This document shows positions 20,599 through 31,764 of a stretch of DNA of 31,992 nt, piece after piece. The notes beneath the pieces were generated by a model. The model made no database searches and was not told where the DNA came from. It worked only from the letters and a program-made list of their open reading frames with translations. The number at the start of each line of letters is the position of its first letter. The first letter of the stretch is position 1. A program made the translations under genes and the position numbers. The DNA is from Bigelowiella natans CCMP2755 (lineage: Eukaryota; Cercozoa; Chlorarachniophyceae), in contig ADNK01003021.1 in assembly GCA_000320545.1 (NCBI GenBank), forward strand, positions 20,001 through 51,992, written 5' to 3'.

Positions 20599-21544
20599 AT
20601 TTACCTTGCACGTATTGGCACCCTTCTCGTAGCATTTGGCGGTGTCGATTTGAAAAGAAAAAATGCCTAATAAAGAGAGCAGTAACCGTGTAAGATATCA
20701 GTCTTTAGGAAAATCTATGCTAGTGATATTTGCGAATAAACCGACCAACAGAAAAGCGATCCCAGTGATAGCTGCAAGCGTCAAATGGCAAATCTGTCAC
20801 ATAATGGAGAGATGGGGGAGGGGGGGGGGGGGGAGAATCATGATTATGGCAAAGTAATGATCTTATTGTGATGCAACACTTGTAGATTGAGATGATAATG
20901 AGGAAGATGATGATGATCATGTAAGCATATGCATGCATGCAATACCGATCCAACAACTCATTATCCCACCCGACATGATTCGTTTGTGTTGTTTGAACAG
21001 CTGGTATTTACTTCTTGCCGAGTAGTAGTAGTAGTTGTAGGCACATATTATTACCAGGAATTGCGTCTTCTGTTTAGATCTGTCGGTCTCTTCGGTCACG
21101 ATCAGAGGCGGAAGCAAGTATCTTCAGCGGAAGAAGAAGAAGAAGAAGAAGAAGAAGAAGAAGAAGAAGAATGATCATGAGCACACACTATAGAGATTCG
21201 AATGGTAATGACGATGATGATGACGATGACAAATACGGTAATGCCATGTATACGGCTTTTATATCTAAAGTTATTCTGATATCATCCTTTTCTCTCTTGA
21301 ATGAAGTAGACAACCAAGTATGCACATAGGTTTTTTTCCTCACTCCCCTCCTCCTCTCCCCCCCCCTCCAAAATATTTTGCAATTTTTGTTTTTGGCCTT
21401 AAAAAAGGATCATCGGTTTATCATCATCATCATCATCCAAAATGTATTATTACCCAACGACCATGCCCATCTGGTTTGCAAGGACCTATGAAGGAAGAGG
21501 AGCAAGAAGAATAGCAACAACGACAAGAAGAAGAGATAATGATG

Positions 21545-21576
<32 letters not shown>

Positions 21577-22334
21577 GAACCCGTCATTCGAATGTAATAC
21601 TTGACACATATCTCTCTGATACCAAAAAACTATTCAGCAAATGCATTATCTCAGTCTTCCTTGCGTCGTTCGCACGGAAGAAGAAGTCAAGACAACATGG
21701 CGGCGGTGTTTTGAGTAGCCTCATGCCCCTCGAGGGGGTTTCAAACTATACGGGTGATGCTCTCTAGTCTACACGGCTCTCGATGCGGCAGAGCACAGAA
21801 CAAGGGTGCTTTCTTCCAAGCGAACAGCTGACAATACGAATATATTTGCGCTCTCAGTTGTAGCACCCACCCCAATGGAGACTGCCATTCCACGTTCTGA
21901 TTCAGGAAACCTACACAGAAAGAAAGATGAGGATGACTATCAATCAATCACTAGAAGGGGGGTACGAGAAAACCACCTGAAACGTGCATTCATTCGCGTG
22001 TACAATGCGTGCAAAAACAAGTATCATCTGGGCTATGTTTTGCGTGGGGGGGACTGTTGCATTGTGATGATGCACATTATGCCCTCCTTACATCCCTCTG
22101 CCCCCTCCCTCCCCAAACAATTCTCTCTCCTCAACCATCGTTTTTTTTCTTTTTCTTCTTCTTCTTTTACCAGCTGGCCGGCACAAGAGTGAAACAGGAC
22201 AGGATGAAAGGACCGTTCACTGCGCAAATAGCTGTTCCTAACAACAAATTCCAAGTCGTGTTATGTTATTCTATCATCATCACACTCTTCATCCTTCATA
22301 CTGTTTGTTGTCAATTTGGTTTTATGGCAGCAGC

Positions 22335-22368
<34 letters not shown>

Positions 22369-22644
22369 TAATAATAGTAATAATAATAATAATAATACCG
22401 AGCAAGTAGTAGTTGAAGGAGGCCGAGGAGCCGTTGTATGCCACCGCGCGAATACCACAACTTGTAACAAAGCAAGGAAGTCAGAAGTAGTTCGTAAATA
22501 TAACAAAAAGAGCTTAGCGCAGTCTTTCAATTGGATTAATTTGGGGAGAATATGCAGCCACAATGTGGCCGTCTGCCATGTCGTGTTACAACATATATTA
22601 TATATTATATATGTACACACACAAACACACACACATGTATATAT

Positions 22645-22680
<36 letters not shown>

Positions 22681-22744
22681 TGTATTTATATATCGCTTGT
22701 TGAGTAAAGTTTCGAGTAATGTTTTGTTATAACGTATACATAGA

Positions 22745-22792
<48 letters not shown>

Positions 22793-23455
22793 CACATTTA
22801 TACAAATTAGGTGTTGATGCCGTAACTACCCAAGCGCCATGACGAAGGCAGCAACCAGCACATTCCCTCGCAGCCCATCCTTCAAGTTGACTCTTTTTGA
22901 AGGTAAAGATGTGAGAAAGTGAGGAAGATTATGCAAGAGGTCGATTCATGGTGCTCTATACTAAATCACACAATTGCAATGAGTCCAGCATGTTGTCGTT
23001 CGTCGTAGCTTCTTGTTGGCGTATCGTGGGAGAAGGGGGTGAGGAGGGGAGGGAACAATGCCATTACGTCCAGGTAGCAAGTGGCATGAAAGGCAAGTAA
23101 ATCGCGTAGAAGAGGATCACCACCAAGTTGACCTAACAAATCAAACAGGGGAGAGGAGAACACAACTGATGAAAAGACTCGCCGATCTTAAGTGGCTTCA
23201 CTGTAATTTATCTCAGATCTTTTTGTTGCGGATATGGTCCGTAGAATCAAAAGAATGCATGTCCTCGAATGTGTTTTCTTTTTGTCCAATATCCTCCTCC
23301 CCCCCCTCCTCCTTCTGCTCCTACCGTCGACTCAGACACGTTGTAGAAGTCCTGCGCCTTCCCAGATATCGAAGATATTGCGAGAAATGTCTGCCAAACA
23401 GCAAAGCCAGTGTTGCAAAAACTTAATGCGGAAAGAAAGTCTCCTTCTCTTTCTA

Positions 23456-23500
<45 letters not shown>

Positions 23501-23579
23501 TCTTACCATTCCATTGCCCTGAGCAACAAGGCCAAAGATCCCCAGCATGAGCCATCGCGCAGGATGTGGTTTCTCAGTT
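17494..23579 (-). CDS. SLC49/FLVCR-like major facilitator transporter (about 20 small exons)
   Basis: Predicted 12-helix membrane transporter; human FLVCR relatives move heme or choline, but the substrate here is unknown. Phase-linked exons: 23507-23579, 23325-23390, 23068-23132, 22830-22892, 22399-22460, 22171-22237, 21775-21910 (end uncertain), 20946-21000, 20742-20771, 20429-20516, 20194-20264, 19949-19984, 19759-19792, 19322-19422, 19001-19092, 18726-18814, 18480-18565, 18202-18251, 17917-17980, 17494-17717. Family landmarks: PARWLMLGIFGLVAQGNGM (helix 1), FYNVSESTVN, PLATWT, WFPESERGMAVSIG after helix 4, TNPNFWAYGLG and TLLNQ in helix 7, YSDGMIMIPG, and DLVTERTQPVPHGST matching the family ELTYPxPEgTS segment. 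The first exon and start codon are missing, helix 5 is poorly supported, and the last exon is ambiguous. Confidence 0.8.
18340..18408. repeat. (AT)n(GT)n compound microsatellite
   Basis: About 16 AT units merge into about 18 GT units broken by one GGG. It lies in the SLC49-like intron between exons 18480-18565 and 18202-18251. Confidence 0.97.
19151..19186. repeat. (GA)n microsatellite
   Basis: About 18 GA units in the SLC49-like intron. It reads as CT on the coding strand and lies about 60 bases upstream of the acceptor of exon 19001-19092. Confidence 0.95.
20027..20060. repeat. Poly-G tract
   Basis: Almost unbroken run of G (interrupted by two T) in an SLC49-like intron, about 45-75 bases upstream on the coding strand of exon 19949-19984. 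Such runs are prone to sequencing error and to G-quadruplex folding. Confidence 0.93.
20562..20598. repeat. (GT)n microsatellite
   Basis: About 18 GT units in the SLC49-like intron upstream (coding strand) of exon 20429-20516. Confidence 0.96.
21129..21171. repeat. (GAA)n microsatellite
   Basis: About 14 GAA units in a long SLC49-like intron (21001-21774). GAT arrays at about 21420-21440 and 21537-21580 lie in the same intron. Confidence 0.95.
21775..23579 (-). CDS. N-terminal half exons of the SLC49-like transporter
   Basis: Six exons join without conflict: PARWLMLGIFG...GNGM | TFLAISS...FYNVSEST | VNLVVILFYAIYLPFM | VNLKDGLRGNVLVAAFVMALG | CGIRAVAYNG...YYLL | GTAICAVNGPFILS...PASW, followed by FPESERGMAVSIGVG. 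Spacing of hydrophobic helices and the GLR loop after helix 2 match MFS transporters of the FLVCR group. The seventh exon stays open to about 21775, but its later part (ESANIFVLSAVRLEES...) is a weak helix 5, so a donor may lie earlier (phase 0 required). Confidence 0.8.
22640..22790. repeat. Two long (AT)n microsatellites
   Basis: AT runs at about 22645-22679 and 22748-22788 flank a 70-base spacer in the SLC49-like intron between exons 22830-22892 and 22399-22460. The same intron and the next contain CAG (22326-22368) and TAA (22370-22397) runs; the TAA run starts immediately after the donor of exon 22399-22460. Confidence 0.95.
23459..23499. repeat. (CT)n microsatellite
   Basis: About 20 CT units beginning 8 bases past the donor of SLC49-like exon 23507-23579. 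It reads as GA on the coding strand. Confidence 0.96.
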
Positions 23580-25080
23580 CTGAGATGAGAAGTAATTAGA
23601 AACGAAGGCGCGAGGGTAAAGCACTAACTATGGATCGCGTAAAGGCTCTGCAATCATTAGCTTCGTAGATGATGAGAGAATGGGCATGTTTGAGTCAATC
23701 GTGGCATGTCGTGGAGAGAAGAATGATAATTACTTTTCGGTCACGGGATCTAGTCCGTAATTATCAACCTGATTTGTATGATTAACAAGATGTGTGAACT
23801 TTATACGTGTTTTCCTGCATTATAGTTTCTCTCCCCTCTTTACGGTGTTAGTTAGGCAGATACTGTGGAATCAGTCCTCTGCTCTTCTTGATCATGGGAT
23901 ATCTGTGCATACTTGCCGTCTCTAACAGATGAGGCACGAGGTTTCATCTCTCGTGACGGCCTTCCCATGTACTATCCAATGCTATGGTGATAGCTGTCTT
24001 TTCTCCTCCTCCCCTAGCCCTCGAGTTTGTCTGCTGGGTGTGGGGATCGAAGACAAAAATTGATATCATGTCGCAGTATGTAAACAAATGCCATTTTAAG
24101 GGTTTTAAGTGTCCTAAATCTTGATGGGAGATGACGGGAGGATTTCGAAGGATTTCTGTCTAGCTTGAAGGCAAAGACAGACTACTTTCGGTCGGTTATT
24201 CTTCGAGTATGCCGTGCTGCTGCTCCCTGACGAGCATGGAGGACATTATCGCTGTAATTGTCAAAGAAAATGGCCTCGCGCGAAATCGACGTTCCGGGAC
24301 TTAATTCTTATCTGTGACTGGAATTCCCGGATGTCGCAATTCGTTAACTTCCTTGGTATGCGACCAATGACACCAATCAGAAGAATTATCACGCAATAGT
24401 CGGGGAGCGGAGCCGCTGTTTCGAAATTATTCCGGGAAACTATCCAAGTCGTATTGGATGAAAAGAATGTTTTTTAAGGATGTGTTTCTCTCATTTCCGA
24501 ACATCTTAATCTGATCCACAGCTGTCCAACCCGCCGACAGGTTGGATCGATCTGGGGAGAGGCGAACGGCGATGCAAGCGTTAACAAACAAGCTGGTTTC
24601 GGGGAAAAGTGGATGGCCACCGCGCGTCGAAGTTGTGCTAAGACAAGGCGTATTAATCTGCTTAGGTGAAAAGTGGTGCGATTTCCGATGTGGAATCTGC
24701 ATGTGACGCTTTCTGTAGTGATGGCAAAGAGCACCATGCAGAACTTACCATCGCCAACAGTTTCGCTTTGACCGATACCCGTTGATAAATGTTCGCGTTG
24801 TTGTCATGCATACCAGGAATTGGTATCCCGATATCTGGCCTCCTGTACGACTCACTTCAGAAGGGGAAATGCGAGCAGAGCGTGAAGGAAAGGGAGAGAA
24901 TAGGTTGATTTCCCCCCGCGATCGGACCTTATCTTATCTATACTCTCACCCTCCACCATAAATTGATTAAACAAAGACCGGGGGAGTGTCTTCGATTGGT
25001 TTTTCTATGAGTTTCCGTAAGCCGCTGAATGCCTTTCTGGTGTCTTTCCGCTGCCTTTTCTTCTTTCCTTCTTTGATTAG
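23580..25080. promoter_or_regulatory. Probable divergent promoter region with unresolved first exons
   Basis: The SLC49-like gene is transcribed leftward from here and the ABC transporter gene rightward, so both promoters and first exons should lie in this 1.5 kb. It is notably poor in long microsatellites compared with the introns on each side. A plus-strand frame at 24209-24304 (start MPCCCSLTSMEDIIAVIVKE) could be a first exon of the ABC gene, with a possible donor gct|gtaatt, but no join is proven. I see no certain TATA box. Confidence 0.5.
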
Positions 25081-25307
25081 CTGGGATCATTCGAGCGATG
25101 ATGAAAAAGAGCACCGAACGCAAGAAGAATGACTTTACAACTTGCTCGCGAATAGCATCTGCGATCAAAGCAGCTCAGGAGGAGGGGGAGAGTGAAGAGC
25201 AGCTTCTCTTGTGGAGAACCGAGCTCAATGGACGCGTGGCCGCAGCCCTGCAGCAAGCTGTGGACAAAAAAGTAGCAGTACTAGTAGTAGTTGTTGTTGT
25301 TGTTGAT

Positions 25308-25343
<36 letters not shown>

Positions 25344-28020
25344 AATCTCCTGCTCCTGCACCACACGTGTATGATGGATGTACATGAGATTATCCTGCGC
25401 TAGTTTTATTTACGCTTTCACCTCTTTCTTTTTATCCTTTAAACGAGTTTACACGATTGTCAGATATATAATATTTTACTCGCTCATTCCTCATCATCTA
25501 TCTCAAGGACGAGAAGTCAGTGACGGGTCTGGTGCGATTATTGGAGAAAAGTCCTGGCAGTTGGGAGACGCTCCCGAGACCGCTGAACAGAAGCATACGC
25601 CGCATGCTTAGAGCCTCTTTCTACAAACGTCTTCGCACAGGTAGTAGTGCGACGACGACGACGATGACAACAACTGCAACAACACAAGAGTCTTATCGAT
25701 GATCCCAAATCAAATTGAATGAGCATGCCAAGCTACGAACATATCGACAGAAAACACAGACAACACCTTTGTCAAGCACATACCTACTGTAAAAGGAGGA
25801 GGTGGGGTGGTGGAGAGGAGAGGCATTCTCGTGCACTACGCTGTACAATCTTCCGAGTTGAATGTAATGTGTTTTTCTTGATTTTTTTGAAAGTGATGAC
25901 GTTGATAGTGGGGCCTGCTCGGTAATCTACGACAACATTGATCATCATCACCATCACCATCACTATCTTGGAAACAAATCGCATCATGAATCACAAAAAC
26001 CGTAAGGAATAACCGCTCCTTCCTCGGTACAGGACGCCTTATCATTAAATGCTCTGTTTCTCTTGTGTACGCGGCAGGTATCAAGGGAAATGGATTCTTC
26101 TGAACGTTGTGGTAATAATAGCGGACTACCATAATTCAACTCCGACTACTATCCTTATATATAGAAAATATATACACGTATAAATGTATCTCGTGGTTGC
26201 TCAGCACGAGGAATCCGTCAGCACCAATTTCCCTTTATCGTTCTCCAAAAACTCTTGACGTACTTGGCCTCCTCATTGTCCCCCCCCCCCCCCCCCCCTG
26301 TTCGATTATTTCCCTTCGTGTCGTGCAGGTCGCCATTGCCTCAGGCGTACTGAAGACGCTGAACCTACGCTACTACCTCAAAGCGCAAGAAGCTGCGCGT
26401 CTGGGAAAAGGCAAGGACATGCTCTTTCTTCCAAATAAATGCACGATGAGTAGAATCATGAGATGATGATGGTGATGATGATGATGATAATGATGCTATC
26501 TTGTCGGAAAAATATTGAAATCTTTACGATCCGGTGCGAAGTCGGTTGTGCTACAATTGCTCCTCACTGCTCTAAAAGCAGAAATCATAGTTTGTTGTTT
26601 CTGATTGGCGGTGTTACTGCTGCTGCTTTTCATGATCAGGCGGCAAAACACTTGTCCAGGGCCTGTTGGCCACGCTCGTTATCTACATTCTTGACATATT
26701 TGTTGATGTGCTGCGGCAGCAGGTACTCCTACCTGTGGTAGTATTTGATAAGAATAGAAGTTGGCAGAGCCAAAACACAAACAGCTGTGCCTGACCCTGC
26801 GTGGTGATGATGATGATGATGGCTGAGCACACTCGAATGAGAAGCAGAATACGCTGCCCTAGCTAGCCTATTTCTGCTCCGTTTTCTTCTTCTCAAAGAA
26901 ATAACTCATCGTGACGTTTTCCTAGACACATTTCTCTTCCTCATGATGAATCAATCATCACCATTGATCGGTTTTGGTTATCATCATCCTCATCATCCTC
27001 ATCCTCATCCTCATCATCGCCCTCCCTCTATGCTGATTTCTCATCGATGTCAATCAACCAGTGTGCGAATCGTGGTGCCGGTGAAATATCCGTGCAGCTC
27101 CAGAGACGCCTCTTCGCAAAGTTGCTCACAGCGGATTGCGCCTTTCATGACGTGAATTATAAGCTGGCAGATAAGGTGATTATTGTGCTGCTGCTGCTGC
27201 TGCTGCTGCTGCTAGTATCCGTGTCTCTCCGCTCCCGCGAGCTCTGCTCTTTTTGACAACATGCGGAAGAAGAAATGTGATGATTCTCGAAAATATATCC
27301 ATTGAGAATGCATTGCTAGTGATGCTACTACTGCTGCTGCTGCTGCTGCTGCTACTACTACTACTACCAATTGCTGTGTGCCTCTCGCCAATGCAATAGA
27401 AATCATGGCTGATATTTATCCCTCGCCTAGAGAGAGCGAGAGAAGGAGGGGGGGAAGGGAAATAGCGAACAGGGGATTCCTGCCGTTGTACCCAGTAATG
27501 TTTCCCCCTATCTTGCTCCTTACTCACGCAATATACTACAACAACAACAACAACAACAACAACAACAGATATATCTTCTTCGTGAAGCAGCGACTTTGGA
27601 TCAAAAGCTTCTTCGTCTGCCTATAGACCTTGCCACTCTCCTTGCCTCACTACTTGCACGCTACTACACGTTGGGGAGGATGAGCATGCGCTTGCTGGTA
27701 ATACTTGGTGCTTTCCACTCAAATAGGAGCATCATCGCCACCAATGAGTCTATATCAGTATGTATTGCTCTGTTTCAACGTTTCCTCAATCCTTTTTCTT
27801 TGTCCCCCCCCCTCAACCTCCCCACCCCGGCTCCGTCGCTTGATTCTCCTGCTCCTCCTATTCGTTGTTAGTGTGCAGTGGGGGTATTCGTTCCAGTGTC
27901 TTCGTGGCTCGCAACAAAGGCAGAACTCTGGGTAACACAGCAGAGAGAGGCGCTGAGGCATGGAACGGAGAGAAGACGGGCCAATGATGCGGCCATTCTT
28001 GGCTCTCAACTCTGCACGGT

Positions 28021-28057
<37 letters not shown>

Positions 28058-28912
28058 CGTTGTCCTGCTCAACTTGATGATAAAATAATGATGCGACACT
28101 AATAGCGCGTTGCAGTAGTAATGGCGAAACAAAAAGTGTATTCTTGCCGTTATTGTTGTATGCTAAAGCAGCAGCCTAGAGGTTCTCCTATGTTGTTCAC
28201 ATCGTGTGTTATTCTCGGCCTTCTCCTCTCTCTCTCGCTTTCTCTTTCTTTCACACATACGAACACACACACACACACACACACACACATAGGTGCGTGC
28301 GTTTGTCCAAGAAACGATTGAGGCAGAGCAGTTTGAGCGTTTCCTCAGGAACAAGGTGGTTTAATGGCCCATAATTACAGCAGCAGACAACGACAAACAA
28401 CAACAGCAATAATAATAATAATACCCAAATTCGTCGAAGAAGAAGTAGAAGGAGAGTCAGTCAAATAGGATGGTAACGAACGATGATTATTATCAAGCGC
28501 AAGGCGCAAATCATCATGGTTCTTTGGGCTCGATTTCCCAAATCTCTCCTCCCTCGCAATTCCTCGTGTGTTGCTGGCGAATACTCTTTTCATCGGGATT
28601 TGATTTGGTTGTGTTGCTTTGCATGCACTCTCTGACGGCGGTCTCGCTTTGATATTTTAAGGTGCGGGAAGAATCAAAGGCCTCGGTCCTCTCCGCAATT
28701 GCAAAGCTGGCTCATGTAACAGAAGAATAAAACAAATTGACACCACACACACACACACACTCGCGCGCGAGGCGCGGGCAAGTAAACACAGTGACACCGA
28801 CACAGGCCATTTTACGTAAGAGAAGCAGATGTGATCATGCATCCATTTGCTATTTCGATCGTAACACATTACGCATCATCGCAGCATGAGGTACATACAC
28901 ACTACTGCATGC

Positions 28913-28949
<37 letters not shown>

Positions 28950-29527
28950 AGTTGCTGCCTCTGCTCGGAAGGTTGGGGGCTCTGCTATACGGCAGTCAAT
29001 TAGTGTCAGATGGATGGATGACCCCATTGCAGCTCGAGGAATTCGTAACAGCGCATGACATTGCTACTGCAGACCTGAGCAGCCTCAAATCTATGGTACT
29101 GCTATTACTACTCCTACTTCTCTACCATGTTCGTTGCTACGTTTAACGGCCGATGATTGCTCGCCTTGCGACTTCTTCGCCATGTCGCAAGTGTGATGAG
29201 ATGATGCACATTTCTCGACGTGCTCGGGGTGCATCTCCAACTGCTCTCTGGGCAGTTCTTATGTTCTTTTCTATGGTTGCTATCGTTGCACGTCGGCTGT
29301 GTGTGGGCCAGATAATTTACCAGGAAGAGAGAATAGAGAGGGGGGGGGGGGGGGGGGGCTCTTTGTGCTGGAGAATACGAATAAATATGTGTTGTTTTTG
29401 TTTGTTTGTATAACATTGTGCATCATCGTCTCGGTGCTGTTACTGTGATCTTAAGATACCTGCTTTGTGGGCTGCATTGGAACCAGCAGCTCGAATCGTT
29501 GAGGTAGGAGAGAGGATATTAATAGTA

Positions 29528-29558
<31 letters not shown>

Positions 29559-29695
29559 GAAAATTAATAGAGAGAAATAAAGAGGGAGAGAGAGAGAGAG
29601 TGAGAAGGAACGACGAAACCATACGTGGTTTGTGGAGATTTGCTGTCATTTCAACAAATTTCTCCTGTTCGTTGTTGTTTTGCACGCTCATCCTC

Positions 29696-29750
<55 letters not shown>

Positions 29751-30200
29751 CATCCCTCTCTCTCCCTCCCTCTTTATTTCTCTCATACCTTCTTCTTTTT
29801 CTCCTTCTTCTTCTCCTTATTTGTCGTGACGTTGTTCAAAACTTCTACTGCTACTACTACCAGGTGCTTAACACACACAATAGAATCGAAAGGCCACTTA
29901 ATGACCAAGTTAGGCCTCCATCTTGGGCAATTAAAGGGTAATCTATTGCTAACTGCTGTTCCTCTTATCTCTCGAATCCACGACGAGCACTTCCTGCATC
30001 ATCGTTGATTATTTACTGATCAATCGGCTCACAAATTAGCATGAATGCACGTTCCTCATCGTCATCGTAGCAGCTGATAATATATATCGTACGTAGTTGT
30101 TGTATATATAAATCGTGCCCTCTGTATCTTTATATTGCGAATAAATAAATAAATGAATGAATAACTAATCAAATGCTACCAATCACTGTTTTGAGTATAT

Positions 30201-30234
<34 letters not shown>

Positions 30235-31190
30235 CATAGTAGCAGTACCTTCTTCTCACAAATGCGAAAGTAATCGAACGATTACGGTTGTATCTGATGT
30301 TAGTCTCATCTTTGTCGTTTTCTACTGTTCGCTCTCTCCCCCCCCCCCCCCGGTCCCTCCTACTCCCATGTCGTATTGCTACCGCTGCAGGGCAAACGGG
30401 GATTATGCTCCGCTTTCCATCGAATTCAAAGACGTGCATTTCCACTACCCGAACAGACCGGTAACACGATAACTCTCAAACCATCATTTGACGATGATGA
30501 TGATGATGATGACGATGATGATGAGGTTGGGGAGGAGGAGGGTAGGAAAACATCTTTACACTTTGTTTTAATGCAACGATTCCACCAGGACGTGAAGGTG
30601 CTAAGAGGCGTGTCGTTTAAGATAAATGCCGGTTCCAAAGTGGCGATTGTAGGGCCATCCGGAAGTGGAAAATCCACCGTTCTAGCACTAATCCAACGCT
30701 TCTACGAGCACACCGAGTAATTGATGGAGAAACGAATGAATCAACCAATCAATCGCACCATTGTAGCATCATGATGATGATGATGATGATGAGAATGATG
30801 ATGATGATGCGGCAGCCTTTTTCCGGAAAGCAGCTCAAAGAATCACAGCAGAGACTAAGACTTGATGTGTGCTGCTGTCACATTCAATTTGTTACGAATC
30901 GATCATATCTCGGCGAGTAATTATTTGTGGGCATTCTTCCTCCTCCTCCTCCCCCTCCTCCTCCTCCTCCTCCTCCTTTTGATTACTATGCTCCTATCAT
31001 CGTCACCGTACTTGTCTCTTCTTCCTATCAGTGGTAATATTCTTATTGACGGTCACGATATTAAAGAATATGATCCAAGATGGCTACGAAGGTTGCAGTA
31101 CTACCAGTAGTTTGTAGATGTGGTAGCAGTGCTCGTTATGGTCATGCAAATTTACTCCTTCATTGCTGCGTTTTTCGTCCAAGTATACAC

Positions 31191-31227
<37 letters not shown>

Positions 31228-31229
31228 CC

Positions 31230-31264
<35 letters not shown>

Positions 31265-31582
31265 CTACATATGTGTGTGTATGCATATTATTTGTTTTTA
31301 TTTATTTGTATCTTTATCAATTGTTCATGAAATCACATCGTTGCAGTGAGCTGCTCATTAAGAGAAAGCATCTTCTTCTTCTTCTTCTTCTTCTTCTTCT
31401 TCTTCCATGATCAATCGTTGGTGCTTATCCATGCCGGCCACCTCGTTTCTTTCTTTCATTTTCCCTGTCTTTCCCTCCTCCTCCTCCCCCTCCTTCTCTG
31501 TAATATAGGCTTATAGCAGTAGTGTCACAGCGATGTGTTGTTTTCCCTCGAGATGTTATCTCGAATATCGCTCTTGGAGGAG
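25081..31582 (+). CDS. ABCB/TAP-type ABC transporter (3' truncated, 5' exon missing)
   Basis: ATP-driven exporter with a membrane domain followed by a nucleotide-binding domain. Sixteen phase-linked exons: 25081-25271, 25508-25640, 26345-26449, 26640-26722, 27062-27175, 27569-27707, 27879-28018, 28293-28355, 28662-28715, 28952-29095, 29456-29503, 29864-29937, 30391-30460, 30589-30716, 31032-31091, 31509-31582. Membrane part: [17 protein letters not shown], the TAP-like [65 protein letters not shown]. Nucleotide domain: [14 protein letters not shown], Walker [27 protein letters not shown]-loop VVSQ, and [13 protein letters not shown]. The window ends before the signature motif, Walker B and H-loop. 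The first exon starts at a strong acceptor (tttgattag), though an ATG at 25098 could be the start. Half- versus full-transporter status is unknown. Confidence 0.93.
25295..25342. repeat. (GTT)n(GTA)n microsatellite
   Basis: GTT run followed by about 11 GTA/TAG units, beginning about 20 bases beyond the donor of ABC exon 25081-25271. Confidence 0.93.
26279..26298. repeat. Poly-C tract
   Basis: About 19 consecutive C, about 45 bases upstream of the acceptor of ABC exon 26345-26449. Likely part of the pyrimidine tract. Confidence 0.95.
27537..27568. repeat. (CAA)n run ending in a splice acceptor
   Basis: About ten CAA units; the last continues into CAG, which is the acceptor of ABC exon 27569-27707. 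The repeat is therefore directly joined to coding sequence. Confidence 0.93.
28021..28056. repeat. (AGC)n run starting at a splice donor
   Basis: About twelve AGC/CAG units following the donor acg|gta at 28018-28021 of ABC exon 27879-28018. Read through, it would encode an Ala run. Confidence 0.95.
28262..28290. repeat. (AC)n microsatellite ending at a splice acceptor
   Basis: About 13 AC units, then atag, the acceptor of ABC exon 28293-28355. CT runs at about 28225-28250 precede it. Confidence 0.95.
28916..28946. repeat. (GT)n microsatellite next to a splice acceptor
   Basis: About 15 GT units followed by actag, the acceptor of ABC exon 28952-29095. The acceptor thus lacks a normal pyrimidine tract. 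Confidence 0.95.
29340..29358. repeat. Poly-G tract
   Basis: Eighteen or so consecutive G in the ABC gene intron between exons 28952-29095 and 29456-29503. Confidence 0.95.
29528..29830. repeat. (AAT)n, (GA)n and (CT)n repeats in one ABC intron
   Basis: AAT run at about 29528-29559, GA at about 29584-29602, CT at about 29696-29748, and CTT at about 29788-29817. The intron joins ABC exons 29456-29503 and 29864-29937, and the CT/CTT part lies just upstream of the acceptor. Confidence 0.93.
30199..30230. repeat. (GTA)n microsatellite
   Basis: About ten GTA/TAG units in the intron between ABC exons 29864-29937 and 30391-30460. A poly-C run lies at about 30338-30351 before the acceptor, and GAT arrays at 30490-30525 and 30769-30810 lie in the next introns. 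Confidence 0.93.
30391..31582 (+). CDS. ABC nucleotide-binding-domain exons (partial)
   Basis: Exons 30391-30460, 30589-30716, 31032-31091 and 31509-31582 join as [18 protein letters not shown]...[32 protein letters not shown]...[19 protein letters not shown]. The A-loop aromatic is present (HFHYPNRP), the P-loop is intact, and the Q-loop Gln follows at the expected distance. The final exon ends in phase 1 at a good donor (gag|gtaagg in reading order), so the gene continues to the right. Confidence 0.95.
31195..31262. repeat. (AC)n then (AT)n microsatellites
   Basis: AC run (about 31195-31227) and AT run (about 31233-31262), separated by a few bases, in the intron between ABC exons 31032-31091 and 31509-31582. 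A CTT run (31373-31405) follows. Confidence 0.96.
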
Positions 31583-31626
31583 GTAAGGGGGGGGGTGGGG
31601 GGAGGTGGCAGCATTGCTACTTGTTA

Positions 31627-31657
<31 letters not shown>

Positions 31658-31728
31658 CTCATCGTCGTGAGTTGTTGTTCTCATCGTCGTGAGTATACGA
31701 GCAACCATTTGTGTGTATTAGTGCTGGT

Positions 31729-31764
<36 letters not shown>

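Noticed and set aside
20720-20956. Minus-strand hydrophobic frame IIIIFLIIISIYKCCITI as a membrane protein
   Set aside because: It arises from a GAT/ATG-rich intron sequence; the real exons here are 20742-20771 and 20946-21000 in phase with the SLC49-like chain.
28021-28056. Poly-Ala extension of ABC exon 27879-28018
   Set aside because: A GT donor precedes it and the next exon TVRAFVQE joins in phase, so the repeat is intronic.
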